Shown here piece by piece: positions 1 to 7,051 of a stretch of 21,749 nt of DNA. A program made the translations under genes and the position numbers. Below the pieces are notes generated by a model that saw nothing but the letters and a program-made list of their open reading frames with translations, was not told the origin of the DNA and did not search any database. The stretch is from contig CAKUKM010000035.1 in assembly GCA_934663595.1 (NCBI GenBank), positions 1 through 21,749 of the forward strand, given 5' to 3'. Source of the stretch: an uncultured Clostridia bacterium. GTDB taxonomy: Bacteria > Bacillota > Clostridia > Christensenellales > Aristaeellaceae. Numbering within the stretch: the stretch's first letter is position 1; each line of letters starts with the position of its first letter.

Positions 1-6
1 TCTTCG

Positions 7-156
7 AAATCCCCGGGCGCGGGATTTGCAAGGTATCTTTTTTCGCTCTCGGGAAATGGGATTTCCCTTCGCGAAAATAGCCCGCGAGGCGGCAAACCTA
101 AATCTTTGATTTAGCTTTGCCGGTCGCGAAGCGACTTGCTTGCCAAGGGCAAGCAA
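7..156. repeat. Chain of four to five adjacent palindromic hairpins
   Basis: Several inverted repeats follow each other with almost no spacer. Arms 7-13/21-27 and 51-57/61-67 are perfect 7-bp stems. Arms 90-104/108-122 form a 15-position stem with a single C-C mismatch at 97/115 and a TTT loop. Arms 123-127/131-135 form a 5-bp stem, and 136-144/148-156 form a 9-bp stem with a 3-base loop. The longest reading frame through this block starts at 117 and simply follows the hairpins, with no protein-like character. The block looks like a structured intergenic repeat or structured RNA rather than a gene. What it belongs to (the 3' end of an upstream transcript, or a dispersed palindromic element) cannot be decided from one copy. 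Confidence 0.7.
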
Positions 157-194
157 CCTTGCCACCGCACATGTCGCTGGGCTCGATTGAAAGT

Positions 195-218
195 TCGAGA
201 GGGCTTTGGCCCTCTCGA
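195..218. repeat. CTCGAG-type hairpin, possible terminator or dispersed palindrome, copy 1
   Basis: The perfect 10-bp stem 195-204/209-218 has a 4-base loop. Its left arm TCGAGAGGGC is identical to bases 14738-14747 of the hairpin that follows the long operon, and both are followed by GAGCTCT. No strong T tract follows on the plus strand, so termination is uncertain here. The sharing of sequence as well as structure suggests a repeated element in this genome. Confidence 0.6.
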
Positions 219-405
219 GCTCTCCTGGGGTTTGGTAAATTGAGAAGATGCGTGCATTCGCGAGAGCTTTTTAGGTGTACTTGCTTGGCACTATATTTAA
301 CAATTCTACCGAACTATACAGAATCACTGGAAATGTGGATTCGAGTATGGGCTGTGGAAGAATTCGTTTGTGCAAACGTGACGGAAATTACGCTGTTTTC
401 CGGAG
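219..405. other. Intergenic stretch without a recognisable gene
   Basis: About 190 bases of lower-GC sequence lie between the hairpin block and the upstream operator of the long operon. I see no credible reading frame with a ribosome site, no tRNA-like cloverleaf, and no repeat array. It may hold the far-upstream part of the promoter region. Confidence 0.5.
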
Positions 406-406
406 C

Positions 407-418
407 GTAACCGATTAG
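407..418. promoter_or_regulatory. Imperfect LacI/GalR-type operator, upstream copy
   Basis: GTAACCGATTAG matches 10 of 12 positions of the perfect palindrome at 536-547. It lies about 37 bases upstream of the -35 box at 456-461. The paired arrangement around the promoter is what is expected for repression by a LacI-family dimer pair or a looping tetramer, but no regulator of that family is in the window. Confidence 0.5.
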
Positions 419-455
419 ATTTCATTCAAATCACAAAAAAGTTTAGAATATGCTA

Positions 456-484
456 TTTACAAAGCACGAGAACTATGCTAGAAT
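456..484 (+). promoter_or_regulatory. Sigma-A promoter of the 14-gene sugar operon
   Basis: The -35 box TTTACA (456-461) and the -10 box TAGAAT (479-484) are separated by exactly 17 bases. TGC directly before the -10 box supplies an extended -10 element. Transcription should start near 491. This gives a leader of about 180 bases before the first start codon at 671, which contains the downstream operator at 536-547 and small hairpins (595-599/608-612 and 633-637/641-645), the latter just upstream of the ribosome site. Confidence 0.75.
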
Positions 485-535
485 AGAGCTGTGATCGGGC
501 GGGACTGTGAAAGTAAAATTTTTTTACAGAAACGC

Positions 536-547
536 GTAACCGGTTAC
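536..547. promoter_or_regulatory. LacI/GalR-family operator, perfect palindrome
   Basis: GTAACCGGTTAC is a perfect 12-bp palindrome with a central CG, the hallmark of LacI/GalR-family operators. It lies about 45 bases downstream of the predicted transcription start, a position that suits roadblock repression. With the imperfect copy at 407-418 it brackets the promoter. The effector is presumably the transported sugar or an intermediate (inference). Confidence 0.7.
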
Positions 548-670
548 ATTGATGAAATGTGCCGCCTTCTATTCTTTAAAACGATATCTGAAAAAGCGAG
601 CAAGGCATCGCTGATTAAAAATGTCAAAAATTCCCGCAAAGCGGGCATTAAGAAAGAGGAGGTACCCCTA

Positions 671-1681
671 ATGAAAAAGATTCTGTCTCTGGTTCTGGTC
701 CTGATGCTGGCCCTCATCCCGATGGCCGTGGCCGAGGAATTCAATCCGGCTGATTACCCGGTTGCCATCTGCATGGACAGCATGAATCACCCCGTACACC
801 GCATTGTGCAGCTGGGCTTTTTGAAGGCTGCTGAGGCTCTGGGCTACACCGACGCGAAGGTCATCGGCACCGAAGGCGGCGACACCTCCGAAGCGTTTGC
901 TGCGGCGGAAGCGTTTGCGCTGGAAGGCGGCAAAGGCCTGCTGCTGTGGGCGGGCGACTCCGGCTGCTACGAGACGCTGGCGAGCGTTGCGAGCAACGGC
1001 GTTGTGGTCGGCATTCCGCATTTCCGTCATCAGGCGGAAGACGGCACCTATCCGGAAGGCCTGGCGTTCAACATGGCGTGCGATCCGGTGCTTTACGGCA
1101 AGCAGGTTGCCGAGCTGATGGCCGAGAAGCTGTCCGGCAAGACCGGCTCCGTGGCGCTGACGCAGAACACCAAGAACGTCACCGAGAATGCGGCGACCGA
1201 GTCCTTCATGAAGACCTGGGAAGAGCTGAAGGGCACCTATCAGCTGGACGGCATCACCATTCTGCCCGTTGAGCTGGAAGGCGGCGTTGTGGACAGCGCG
1301 ACCGCGATCAACCTGAGCATCATTCAGGCGCATCCGGACATCATCGGCGCTTTCGGCACCACCGGCAACAGCCCCATCACCTGGGCGGACGCGGCGACCA
1401 AGGCCGGCTACAAGGATGGCGAGCTCGTGATCGTTGGTATGGACGCGACCGAAGGCAACCTGGACTACCTCGAGGCGGGCAAGGTCACCGCGATCGTTGC
1501 GCAGCCGCTGTATGAGGAAGCCTACAAGACCATGGAATACCTCGACAAGATCTTCCGCGGCGAAGAGGTTCCGATGTGGACCGACCTGGTTGCCCCCGTT
1601 GTCACCGTTGACGGCGAAGGCGAAAACGGCCTTGCGTACCATCGCGACATCGCGGCGCAGGTTGCGGAATTCTTCAAATAA
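671..1681 (+). CDS. Sugar ABC transporter substrate-binding protein (ribose type)
   Basis: This 336-residue secreted protein binds a sugar and delivers it to the permease pair encoded downstream. It starts with a signal peptide: MKK, a hydrophobic run of about 17 residues, then an AVA-EE site for signal peptidase I. There is no lipobox cysteine. The mature part has the periplasmic-binding-protein type 1 layout (Peripla_BP_4), with conserved stretches such as GIPHFRH, FGTTGNSP and VGMDATEGNLDYLEAGK. I chose the ATG at 671 because GAGGAGGT lies 7 bases upstream and the signal peptide begins there. The frame stays open back to 491, but that is at the predicted transcription start. It is the first gene of the long operon. 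A hairpin after its stop probably makes it the most highly expressed member. The substrate is unknown. Confidence 0.92.
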   Translation: MKKILSLVLVLMLALIPMAVAEEFNPADYPVAICMDSMNHPVHRIVQLGFLKAAEALGYTDAKVIGTEGGDTSEAFAAAEAFALEGGKGLLLWAGDSGCYETLASVASNGVVVGIPHFRHQAEDGTYPEGLAFNMACDPVLYGKQVAELMAEKLSGKTGSVALTQNTKNVTENAATESFMKTWEELKGTYQLDGITILPVELEGGVVDSATAINLSIIQAHPDIIGAFGTTGNSPITWADAATKAGYKDGELVIVGMDATEGNLDYLEAGKVTAIVAQPLYEEAYKTMEYLDKIFRGEEVPMWTDLVAPVVTVDGEGENGLAYHRDIAAQVAEFFK

Positions 1682-1728
1682 TCCAGTGTACGCTGAATCG
1701 ATGCGCGTTTGAGAGGCGCGCGTCGGCT

Positions 1729-1761
1729 GGGGTCGCCTTTGCCCGTTGCAAGGGCGGCCCC
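1729..1761 (+). terminator. Intercistronic terminator-like hairpin (attenuator) after the binding-protein gene
   Basis: The 14-bp stem 1729-1742/1748-1761 contains two G-U wobbles, has a 5-base loop, and is followed by CTTTCTTT. It sits in the only long gap (139 bases) of the operon, between the binding-protein stop and the ATPase start. This fits partial termination or 3'-end protection that gives more binding protein than membrane components, a known pattern in binding-protein-dependent transporters. Confidence 0.7.
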
Positions 1762-1820
1762 TTTCTTTACGCAATCGGGACGCCCACGCGGCCGTCCGAA
1801 CAGGAAAGACGGGTGGTTTA

Positions 1821-3359
1821 GTGAACTATATTCTCGAAGCGATCGAGATCACCAAACGGTTTCCGGGCGTGTTGGCAAACGACAGGATCTGCCTGAACGT
1901 AAGGCCCGGCGAGGTATTGGGACTGATCGGCGAAAATGGCGCGGGCAAGTCCACGCTTTTGAAGGTTTTGAACGGAATTTATCCGCATGGCACGTATACG
2001 GGCACGCTGAAGCTGGGCGGCGAGGAGATTCGTCCCGCGAGCCCGCACGACGCGATGCGGCTGGGCATCGGCTATGTTCCGCAGGAAATCAACGTGCTGA
2101 AATACTGCTCGGTGGCGGAAAACATTTACATGTCGGATCTGCGCCTTGCAAAGGTCAAGGGCCGCGAAGGCAAATCGCCGTTCGTGGACTTTCGAGCTAT
2201 GCGCGAGGCGACGGAGAAGCTGCTCAAGGACAATCACATTGCGCTGGATTCGCGCGCGGACGTGCGCAAGCTGTCGATCGGACAGCAGCAGATGCTGATG
2301 ATCGCGCGCGCGCTGGCGACGAATCCAAAGGTGCTGATTCTGGACGAGCCGACGACCTCGCTGAGCGGCGAGGACGTGCGCCAGCTGTTCGAGGTGGTTC
2401 GAAAGCTGAAGGAGAAGGGCACCAGCATCATCTTTGTTACCCATAAGCTCGCGGAGATTCTGGAGCTGACCGATCGCGTGACGATTCTGCGCGACGGCAA
2501 GAACATTTCCACCTTTGAACACGAAGAATACGATACGGCGCGGATCATTCACGACATGATCGGCCGCGATCTGAAAAACATGTATCCGCCGCGCGACGTG
2601 GACATCGGCGCGGAGGTATTGCGCGTGGAGCACCTGACGGTGGCGCATCCGTACATCGCGAACAAGAACCTGATTGAGGACGTGTCGTTTACGGTGCGCG
2701 CGGGCGAGGTTCTGGGCATGGCGGGTCTGGTCGGCGCGGGTCGCAGCGAGGTCTGCATGGCGATTTACGGCATGCTCCCGGTCAAGAGCGGCAAGGTGTT
2801 CATCAACGGCAGGGAATTCAAGCCCGGCACGACCGAAAAGAGCGTTCGCAGCGGGCTGAATATGGTCTCCGAGGACAGAAAGGTCTATGGCCTGAACTTC
2901 GTCTGGGACATCAAAACGAACATTGCGATTTCGAATCTGGGCGCGATTTCGGCGGGGCCGTTCGTGAGCAAAAAGCGTCTGGCGGCCCGCGCGGGCGAAT
3001 ATTTCCGCAATCTGCGCGTGAAGGCGCCGACGATGCACACGAAGGTGGGCACGCTGTCGGGCGGCAACCAGCAGAAGGTGGTTATCGCGCGCTCGCTGAA
3101 TACGAATCCGCGGATCATCATTCTGGACGAGCCGACGAAGGGCATCGACGTCGGCAGCAAAAACGACATTTACAATATCATCAACGACATGGCGGCCGAG
3201 GGCGCGGCGGTGATCATGATTTCGTCGGAGCTGCCGGAGCTGATGGGCATGTCGGATCGATATGTCGTTATGGCCGAGGGGCGCGTGGTCGGCGAGCTGA
3301 GCCGCGAGGAGGGCACCGACGCGCGGATCATGGAAATGGCCGTTACGACGTTTAAGTGA
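1821..3359 (+). CDS. Sugar ABC transporter ATP-binding protein with two ABC domains (RbsA/MglA/XylG type)
   Basis: This 512-residue cytoplasmic ATPase energises uptake of the sugar held by the upstream binding protein. Domain 1 has Walker A GENGAGKST at 37-45, signature LSIGQQQ at 151-157 and Walker B ending ILDEPTTS at 173-180. Domain 2 has the degenerate Walker A GLVGAGRS at 302-309 that is usual in this family, SEDRK at 350-354, signature LSGGNQQ at 412-418 and LDEPTKGID at 435-443. The length is normal for the CUT2 subfamily. I chose the GTG at 1821, where the conserved N-terminus begins. A TTG-led frame from 1746 would start inside the hairpin and add non-conserved residues. The ribosome site is weak (GGAAAGAC/GGGTGG region), in line with lower expression than the binding protein. 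Confidence 0.93.
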   Translation: MNYILEAIEITKRFPGVLANDRICLNVRPGEVLGLIGENGAGKSTLLKVLNGIYPHGTYTGTLKLGGEEIRPASPHDAMRLGIGYVPQEINVLKYCSVAENIYMSDLRLAKVKGREGKSPFVDFRAMREATEKLLKDNHIALDSRADVRKLSIGQQQMLMIARALATNPKVLILDEPTTSLSGEDVRQLFEVVRKLKEKGTSIIFVTHKLAEILELTDRVTILRDGKNISTFEHEEYDTARIIHDMIGRDLKNMYPPRDVDIGAEVLRVEHLTVAHPYIANKNLIEDVSFTVRAGEVLGMAGLVGAGRSEVCMAIYGMLPVKSGKVFINGREFKPGTTEKSVRSGLNMVSEDRKVYGLNFVWDIKTNIAISNLGAISAGPFVSKKRLAARAGEYFRNLRVKAPTMHTKVGTLSGGNQQKVVIARSLNTNPRIIILDEPTKGIDVGSKNDIYNIINDMAAEGAAVIMISSELPELMGMSDRYVVMAEGRVVGELSREEGTDARIMEMAVTTFK

Positions 3360-3381
3360 TTTTAGGAGAGGAGAGACGGGC

Positions 3382-4374
3382 GTGGAAAAGAAAACGGCGC
3401 AGAACAGGCGCAAGACCGGAGAAATCCTGACCAATATTTTCCTGACGCCGGAAATCGGCGTGCTGATCCCGATCGTGATCCTCTGCGTGGTCACGTCGTT
3501 TATCAACAAGAATTTCATGACCTGGAAGTACTTTTCAGGCATCTTCATGGGCTCGATCTTCATCGGCGCGGCGTCGCTCGGCCAGGGCTTTGCGGCGATT
3601 GCCGGCGAGGTTGATCTGTCGGTCGGCATGAACGGCTGTCTGGCCGGCATCATGACCGCCGTCGCGTGCGCGCGATGGAATCTGGGACTGGTGCCGTGTC
3701 TGCTGATCGGCCTCGCGTCGGGCGGACTGGTCGGCTTCATCAACGGCTATCTGACCTGCAAGATGAAGCTCTCCTCGTGGATTACCACGTTGGCGACGCA
3801 GTTCATCTGCCAGGGCCTGTCGGTCACGATTTCGCAGGGAGAGCCGATTTCGATCAAGGCGCTGGGCACGTCGACGTTCACGCGCGCGCGCCCGCTGGGC
3901 CTGAGCTGGCTGTTCTTCATCTTTATCGGCCTGGTCGCGCTGTGCGACGTGCTGATTCGACACACGCGCTACGGCTATAAGCTGCGCGCGGTGGGCGGCA
4001 ATCCCAACGCCGCGACGATGGCGGGCATCAACGTCGATCGCGTGAAGATCATCGCAATGGTGATTGCGGGCGTGCTCGCGGCCACGGGCGGCATTTTCGA
4101 CGTGCTGAACGCCGCGACGGCCAATGCGAATTTCGGCGGCGGACGCGAATTCAGAACGATCATCTGCGTCAATATCGGCGGCATGATGGCGGGCTCGGGA
4201 TCGATGTTCGGCGTGGGTCTGGGCGTAATGCTGTTCCATGTATTGTGGTATGCGCTGCGCATCCTGAAGGTGGATACGAATCTGCAGCTGGTTCTGATCG
4301 GTCTGATTCTGGTGCTGGCAGTGCTTCTCGACATTCAGAGAAAGCGCGTGGAAGCGCGCCGGATCGTTCGATAA
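3382..4374 (+). CDS. Sugar ABC transporter permease 1 (RbsC/BPD_transp_2 family)
   Basis: This 330-residue integral membrane protein forms one half of the translocation channel. It has many hydrophobic segments and the family motif GEVDLSVG at 75-82. Near residues 200-217 lies the cytoplasmic loop KLRAVGGNPNAATMAGI, which contacts the ATPase. Length is typical of CUT2 permeases. The start is GTG at 3382, preceded by AGGAGAGGAG. It begins 22 bases after the ATPase stop. The operon encodes a second, clearly different permease directly after it, so the channel is probably a heterodimer rather than the RbsC homodimer of the E. coli ribose system. Confidence 0.93.
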   Translation: MEKKTAQNRRKTGEILTNIFLTPEIGVLIPIVILCVVTSFINKNFMTWKYFSGIFMGSIFIGAASLGQGFAAIAGEVDLSVGMNGCLAGIMTAVACARWNLGLVPCLLIGLASGGLVGFINGYLTCKMKLSSWITTLATQFICQGLSVTISQGEPISIKALGTSTFTRARPLGLSWLFFIFIGLVALCDVLIRHTRYGYKLRAVGGNPNAATMAGINVDRVKIIAMVIAGVLAATGGIFDVLNAATANANFGGGREFRTIICVNIGGMMAGSGSMFGVGLGVMLFHVLWYALRILKVDTNLQLVLIGLILVLAVLLDIQRKRVEARRIVR

Positions 4375-4386
4375 GGGGGCGGAACT

Positions 4387-5376
4387 ATGACGCAGAGAAT
4401 GAGTCTCAAAAAAGAAAGCGGCGCGCGGCGCCTGCTCCGCTCGGATGAAGTGAGCGTGTTCATTCCGCTTTTGGCAATCATGCTGGTTACGGCGCTCTTT
4501 CGCCCGGATTTCCTGACGATCAAGAATTTCTCGGCGATGTTTACGCAGATTCCGTTCATCGCGATCGTGGCGCTGGGCGCGTCGTTCGTGCTGATGACGG
4601 GCAACGTCGATATCTCCACCGGCCGCGTGGCGGGCTTTGCGGGAATTATCATGTCGGTTCTGTGCGTGGACGCGGGCTGGGACGCGCCGGCGGCGATTGC
4701 GGTTGCGATCGTGAGCTGCTGCCTGATCGGCCTGTTCAACGGTTTCCTCGTGGTGCACATGGGTGTTCCGGATTTCGTGGCCACGATGAGCACGCTGTAC
4801 ATGGTCGGCGGCGCGCGGTATCTGTTCATCAAGGGCTATCAGCTTTCGCTGAATACGCTGGAGGGATTTACGCTTACGGACGTGTTCGATCAGCGGTATC
4901 TGGGAATGCCGATGCATTTCTGGGTGATGCTGGCGCTGTTCGTGATCGTATTCATCGTCATTAAGAAGACGCTGTGGGGCCGCAGGCTGCTCGCGTGCGG
5001 CGACAATCGCGAGGTCGCGCTGCTGGCGGGCATTAACGTAAAGCGCATGCGCATGATGGCGTACGTGCTCAGCGCGTTCTTCGCGGCGATCGGCGGCATT
5101 CTGCTGACGCTGGACGTAGGCATCGGCCTTCCGGAGACCGGCGACGGCTGGGAATTCCGCGCGATTGCGGGCTGCGTGGTCGGCGGCGTGTCGCTCTCGG
5201 GCGGCAAGGGTTCTCCGCTGGGCATTCTGATCGGCGTAACGCTGGTGTTCGTGGCGGAAAACGCGATCATCTTCCTGGGCATGCCGAGCACGATGCGCGT
5301 GGCCATTCAGGGCGCGCTGATGGCGGGAGCCGTGTTGTTTGACATTTTCCGGCAGAGCCGGAAGGTGCCTGCATAA
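4387..5376 (+). CDS. Sugar ABC transporter permease 2 (RbsC/BPD_transp_2 family)
   Basis: This 329-residue membrane protein is the probable partner of the preceding permease. The motif TGNVDISTG at 71-79 corresponds to GEVDLSVG in permease 1, and the ATPase-contact loop is LLACGDNREVALLAGINVKR at 201-220. The gene starts 12 bases after the previous stop, with AAGGGGGCGG as ribosome site. A pair of divergent BPD_transp_2 permeases with one double-domain ATPase is a known arrangement in CUT2-type importers for sugars and related compounds (for example the autoinducer-2 importer), so the substrate cannot be read from the permeases. Confidence 0.92.
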   Translation: MTQRMSLKKESGARRLLRSDEVSVFIPLLAIMLVTALFRPDFLTIKNFSAMFTQIPFIAIVALGASFVLMTGNVDISTGRVAGFAGIIMSVLCVDAGWDAPAAIAVAIVSCCLIGLFNGFLVVHMGVPDFVATMSTLYMVGGARYLFIKGYQLSLNTLEGFTLTDVFDQRYLGMPMHFWVMLALFVIVFIVIKKTLWGRRLLACGDNREVALLAGINVKRMRMMAYVLSAFFAAIGGILLTLDVGIGLPETGDGWEFRAIAGCVVGGVSLSGGKGSPLGILIGVTLVFVAENAIIFLGMPSTMRVAIQGALMAGAVLFDIFRQSRKVPA

Positions 5377-5414
5377 ATGAACCTTAGAAGATTGCAAAAA
5401 GGAGTATAATTTCA

Positions 5415-6203
5415 ATGAAAGTGGATCTGAACGGAAAGGTTGTGATCGTTACCGGCGGCGGCGGCGCGATCGGCAGCGCGATGTGCGAGCAGCTGGCGGC
5501 AAACGGCGCGAAGGTCATCGTGGCCGGCAGAACCATGCGGACGCTGGAGGCGACGGTGAACGCCATTCGCGAAGCGGGCGGCGAGGCGACGGCGGTGACG
5601 GCGGACGTCTCCAAAAAGGAGAGCGCGGAGAACCTGATCCGCGAAACCGTTCGCATTTATGGCCGGCTCGACTGCATGATCAACAATGCCGGCATCAACG
5701 GCGGCCCCGACGATCGCAAGCGCGTGCACGAATACAGCGACGATCTGTGGGATCGCATCGTGTCGGTCGACCTAAACGGCGTGTATTATTGCTCGAAATA
5801 CGCCATTCGCCAGATGATTCAGCAGGGCGAGGGCGGAACGATTCTGAACGTGGGCTCCATCGTGGGTCTGACTCCGCTGAGACTGCAGTGCGCGTTCACG
5901 GCGGCGAAGGCGGGCGTATTCAACCTGACGAAGACGATGGCGCTGGAATGCGCGCCGCACGGCATTCGCGTAAACGGCATTGCGCCCGGATCGATCATGT
6001 TCGAGGGCACGCGCAAGCTGTTCTACGCCGATCCCGTGAAGGCCGAGGGCATCATGTCCCATATTCCGCAGCATCAGCCCGGCGAGCCGAACGACATTGC
6101 GTGGGCCACGTGCTTCCTGGCGAGCGACGAGGCGAAGTACATGACCGGCTCGGTGATGACGATCGACGGCGGCTGGATCTGCGGCTACAACCGCGAGCTG
6201 TGA
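5415..6203 (+). CDS. SDR-family oxidoreductase with catalytic Tyr replaced by Phe (paralogue 1)
   Basis: This 262-residue classical short-chain dehydrogenase is expected to bind NAD(P). It has the dinucleotide motif TGGGGAIG at 13-20, NNAG at 90-93, and a FabG-like C-terminus ending with TIDGGW. Of the usual Asn-Ser-Tyr-Lys tetrad, Asn121, Ser148 and Lys165 are present. The tyrosine position is Phe161 (CAFTAAK; codon TTC at 5895-5897). It is followed 25 bases later by a paralogue with Tyr161, and the two align without gaps over at least the first 170 residues. Phe161 would be expected to cripple normal dehydrogenase chemistry, so this copy may be a regulatory or structural partner or catalyse something else (inference). 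AAAAGGAG precedes the ATG. Confidence 0.92.
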   Translation: MKVDLNGKVVIVTGGGGAIGSAMCEQLAANGAKVIVAGRTMRTLEATVNAIREAGGEATAVTADVSKKESAENLIRETVRIYGRLDCMINNAGINGGPDDRKRVHEYSDDLWDRIVSVDLNGVYYCSKYAIRQMIQQGEGGTILNVGSIVGLTPLRLQCAFTAAKAGVFNLTKTMALECAPHGIRVNGIAPGSIMFEGTRKLFYADPVKAEGIMSHIPQHQPGEPNDIAWATCFLASDEAKYMTGSVMTIDGGWICGYNREL

Positions 6204-6228
6204 ATGGGGAAAAGCGAGGAAAGCGAAT

Positions 6229-7017
6229 ATGAAATATGAATTGAACGGTAAGGTCGCGATTGTGGTCGGCGGCGGCGGAAGCACCGGCAGCGCTGCGTGC
6301 AAAATGCTGGCGGCGAACGGCGCGAAGGTCGTTGTGGCGGGCAGAACGCTGGAAACGCTGAATGCTGTTGTGAAGGAAATTGCGGCGCAGGGCGGCACGG
6401 CGATTGCGGCGACGGCGGACGTAACGAGCACGGAGAGCATGAACGCGCTGGTGGACGCGGCGGTCAAGGCGTTCGGCCGCGTGGACGCGATGGTCAACTG
6501 CGCGGGCGTGCGCGGACGGCTGGAGAAGCGCAATCCGCTTCAGGATTACGACGACGATCTGTGGGAGACCGTGATTTCCACGGAAATGACCGGCGCGTAT
6601 CACGCGATCAAGGCGGCGGCGAAGCAGATGGTGGAGCAGGGACAGGGCGGAAGCCTGATCACCGTGGGCTCCGCGACGGGCCTCGTGCCGATCAAGCTGC
6701 AGTGCGCGTACAGCGCGGCGAAGGCGGGCGTATTCAACTTCACGAAGGCCGTGGCGATGGAGCTGGGCCCGGAGAAGATCCGCTGCAACGCGATTGCGTC
6801 CGGCGAAACGCTGAACGACGAGCTGAAGGCGCTGATCGACGCGCAGCCGGAAAGCGCGCGGGCGATCGTTTCGCACACGCCGTCGGGCGCGCTGGTGGAA
6901 ACGGACGAGCTGGCCGCTCTGATCTGCTTCCTGGTCAGCGATGCGGCCGCGAGCATTACCGGCGCGATCCTGACCGTGGACGGCGCGTGGACGAGCGGCT
7001 ATACGCGCGATTTCTAA
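6229..7017 (+). CDS. SDR-family oxidoreductase (paralogue 2)
   Basis: This 262-residue short-chain dehydrogenase is the same length as its upstream neighbour and aligns with it almost position for position. It keeps Ser148, Tyr161 and Lys165 (CAYSAAK). The cofactor motif is VGGGGSTG, with valine at 13 where the family normally has threonine. The tetrad asparagine is replaced by Thr121 (STEMTGAY), and NCAG replaces NNAG. It therefore lacks features that paralogue 1 retains and retains the tyrosine that paralogue 1 lacks. It probably oxidises or reduces a sugar or sugar acid in the operon's pathway. The pair may act as a heteromer. The substrate is unknown. The ribosome site is GCGAGGAAAG. Confidence 0.92.
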   Translation: MKYELNGKVAIVVGGGGSTGSAACKMLAANGAKVVVAGRTLETLNAVVKEIAAQGGTAIAATADVTSTESMNALVDAAVKAFGRVDAMVNCAGVRGRLEKRNPLQDYDDDLWETVISTEMTGAYHAIKAAAKQMVEQGQGGSLITVGSATGLVPIKLQCAYSAAKAGVFNFTKAVAMELGPEKIRCNAIASGETLNDELKALIDAQPESARAIVSHTPSGALVETDELAALICFLVSDAAASITGAILTVDGAWTSGYTRDF

Positions 7018-7051
7018 GCGCGGGCCCTACGACAGAAAAGAGAGGTAAAAG

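Noticed and set aside
136..156. Possible integron attC site or CRISPR-like repeat in the hairpin chain
   Set aside because: The stems differ from each other in sequence, there are no regular spacers, and no integrase, cassette or Cas gene is present.
117..410. 97-codon frame in the left intergenic region
   Set aside because: It runs through the hairpin block, lacks a ribosome site and has no protein-like pattern.
491..670. In-frame 60-codon extension upstream of the first binding protein
   Set aside because: Its GTG would coincide with the predicted transcription start, it has no ribosome site, it would place the signal peptide internally, and it covers the LacI-type operator.
485..670. Riboswitch in the long operon leader
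   Set aside because: Only short stems (5-6 bp) are visible and I recognise no conserved riboswitch core. The operator explains the leader position better.
1709..2446. Alternative plus-strand frame overlapping the ATPase gene
   Set aside because: It is a frame-shifted shadow of the ATPase, which shows all expected ABC motifs in its own frame.
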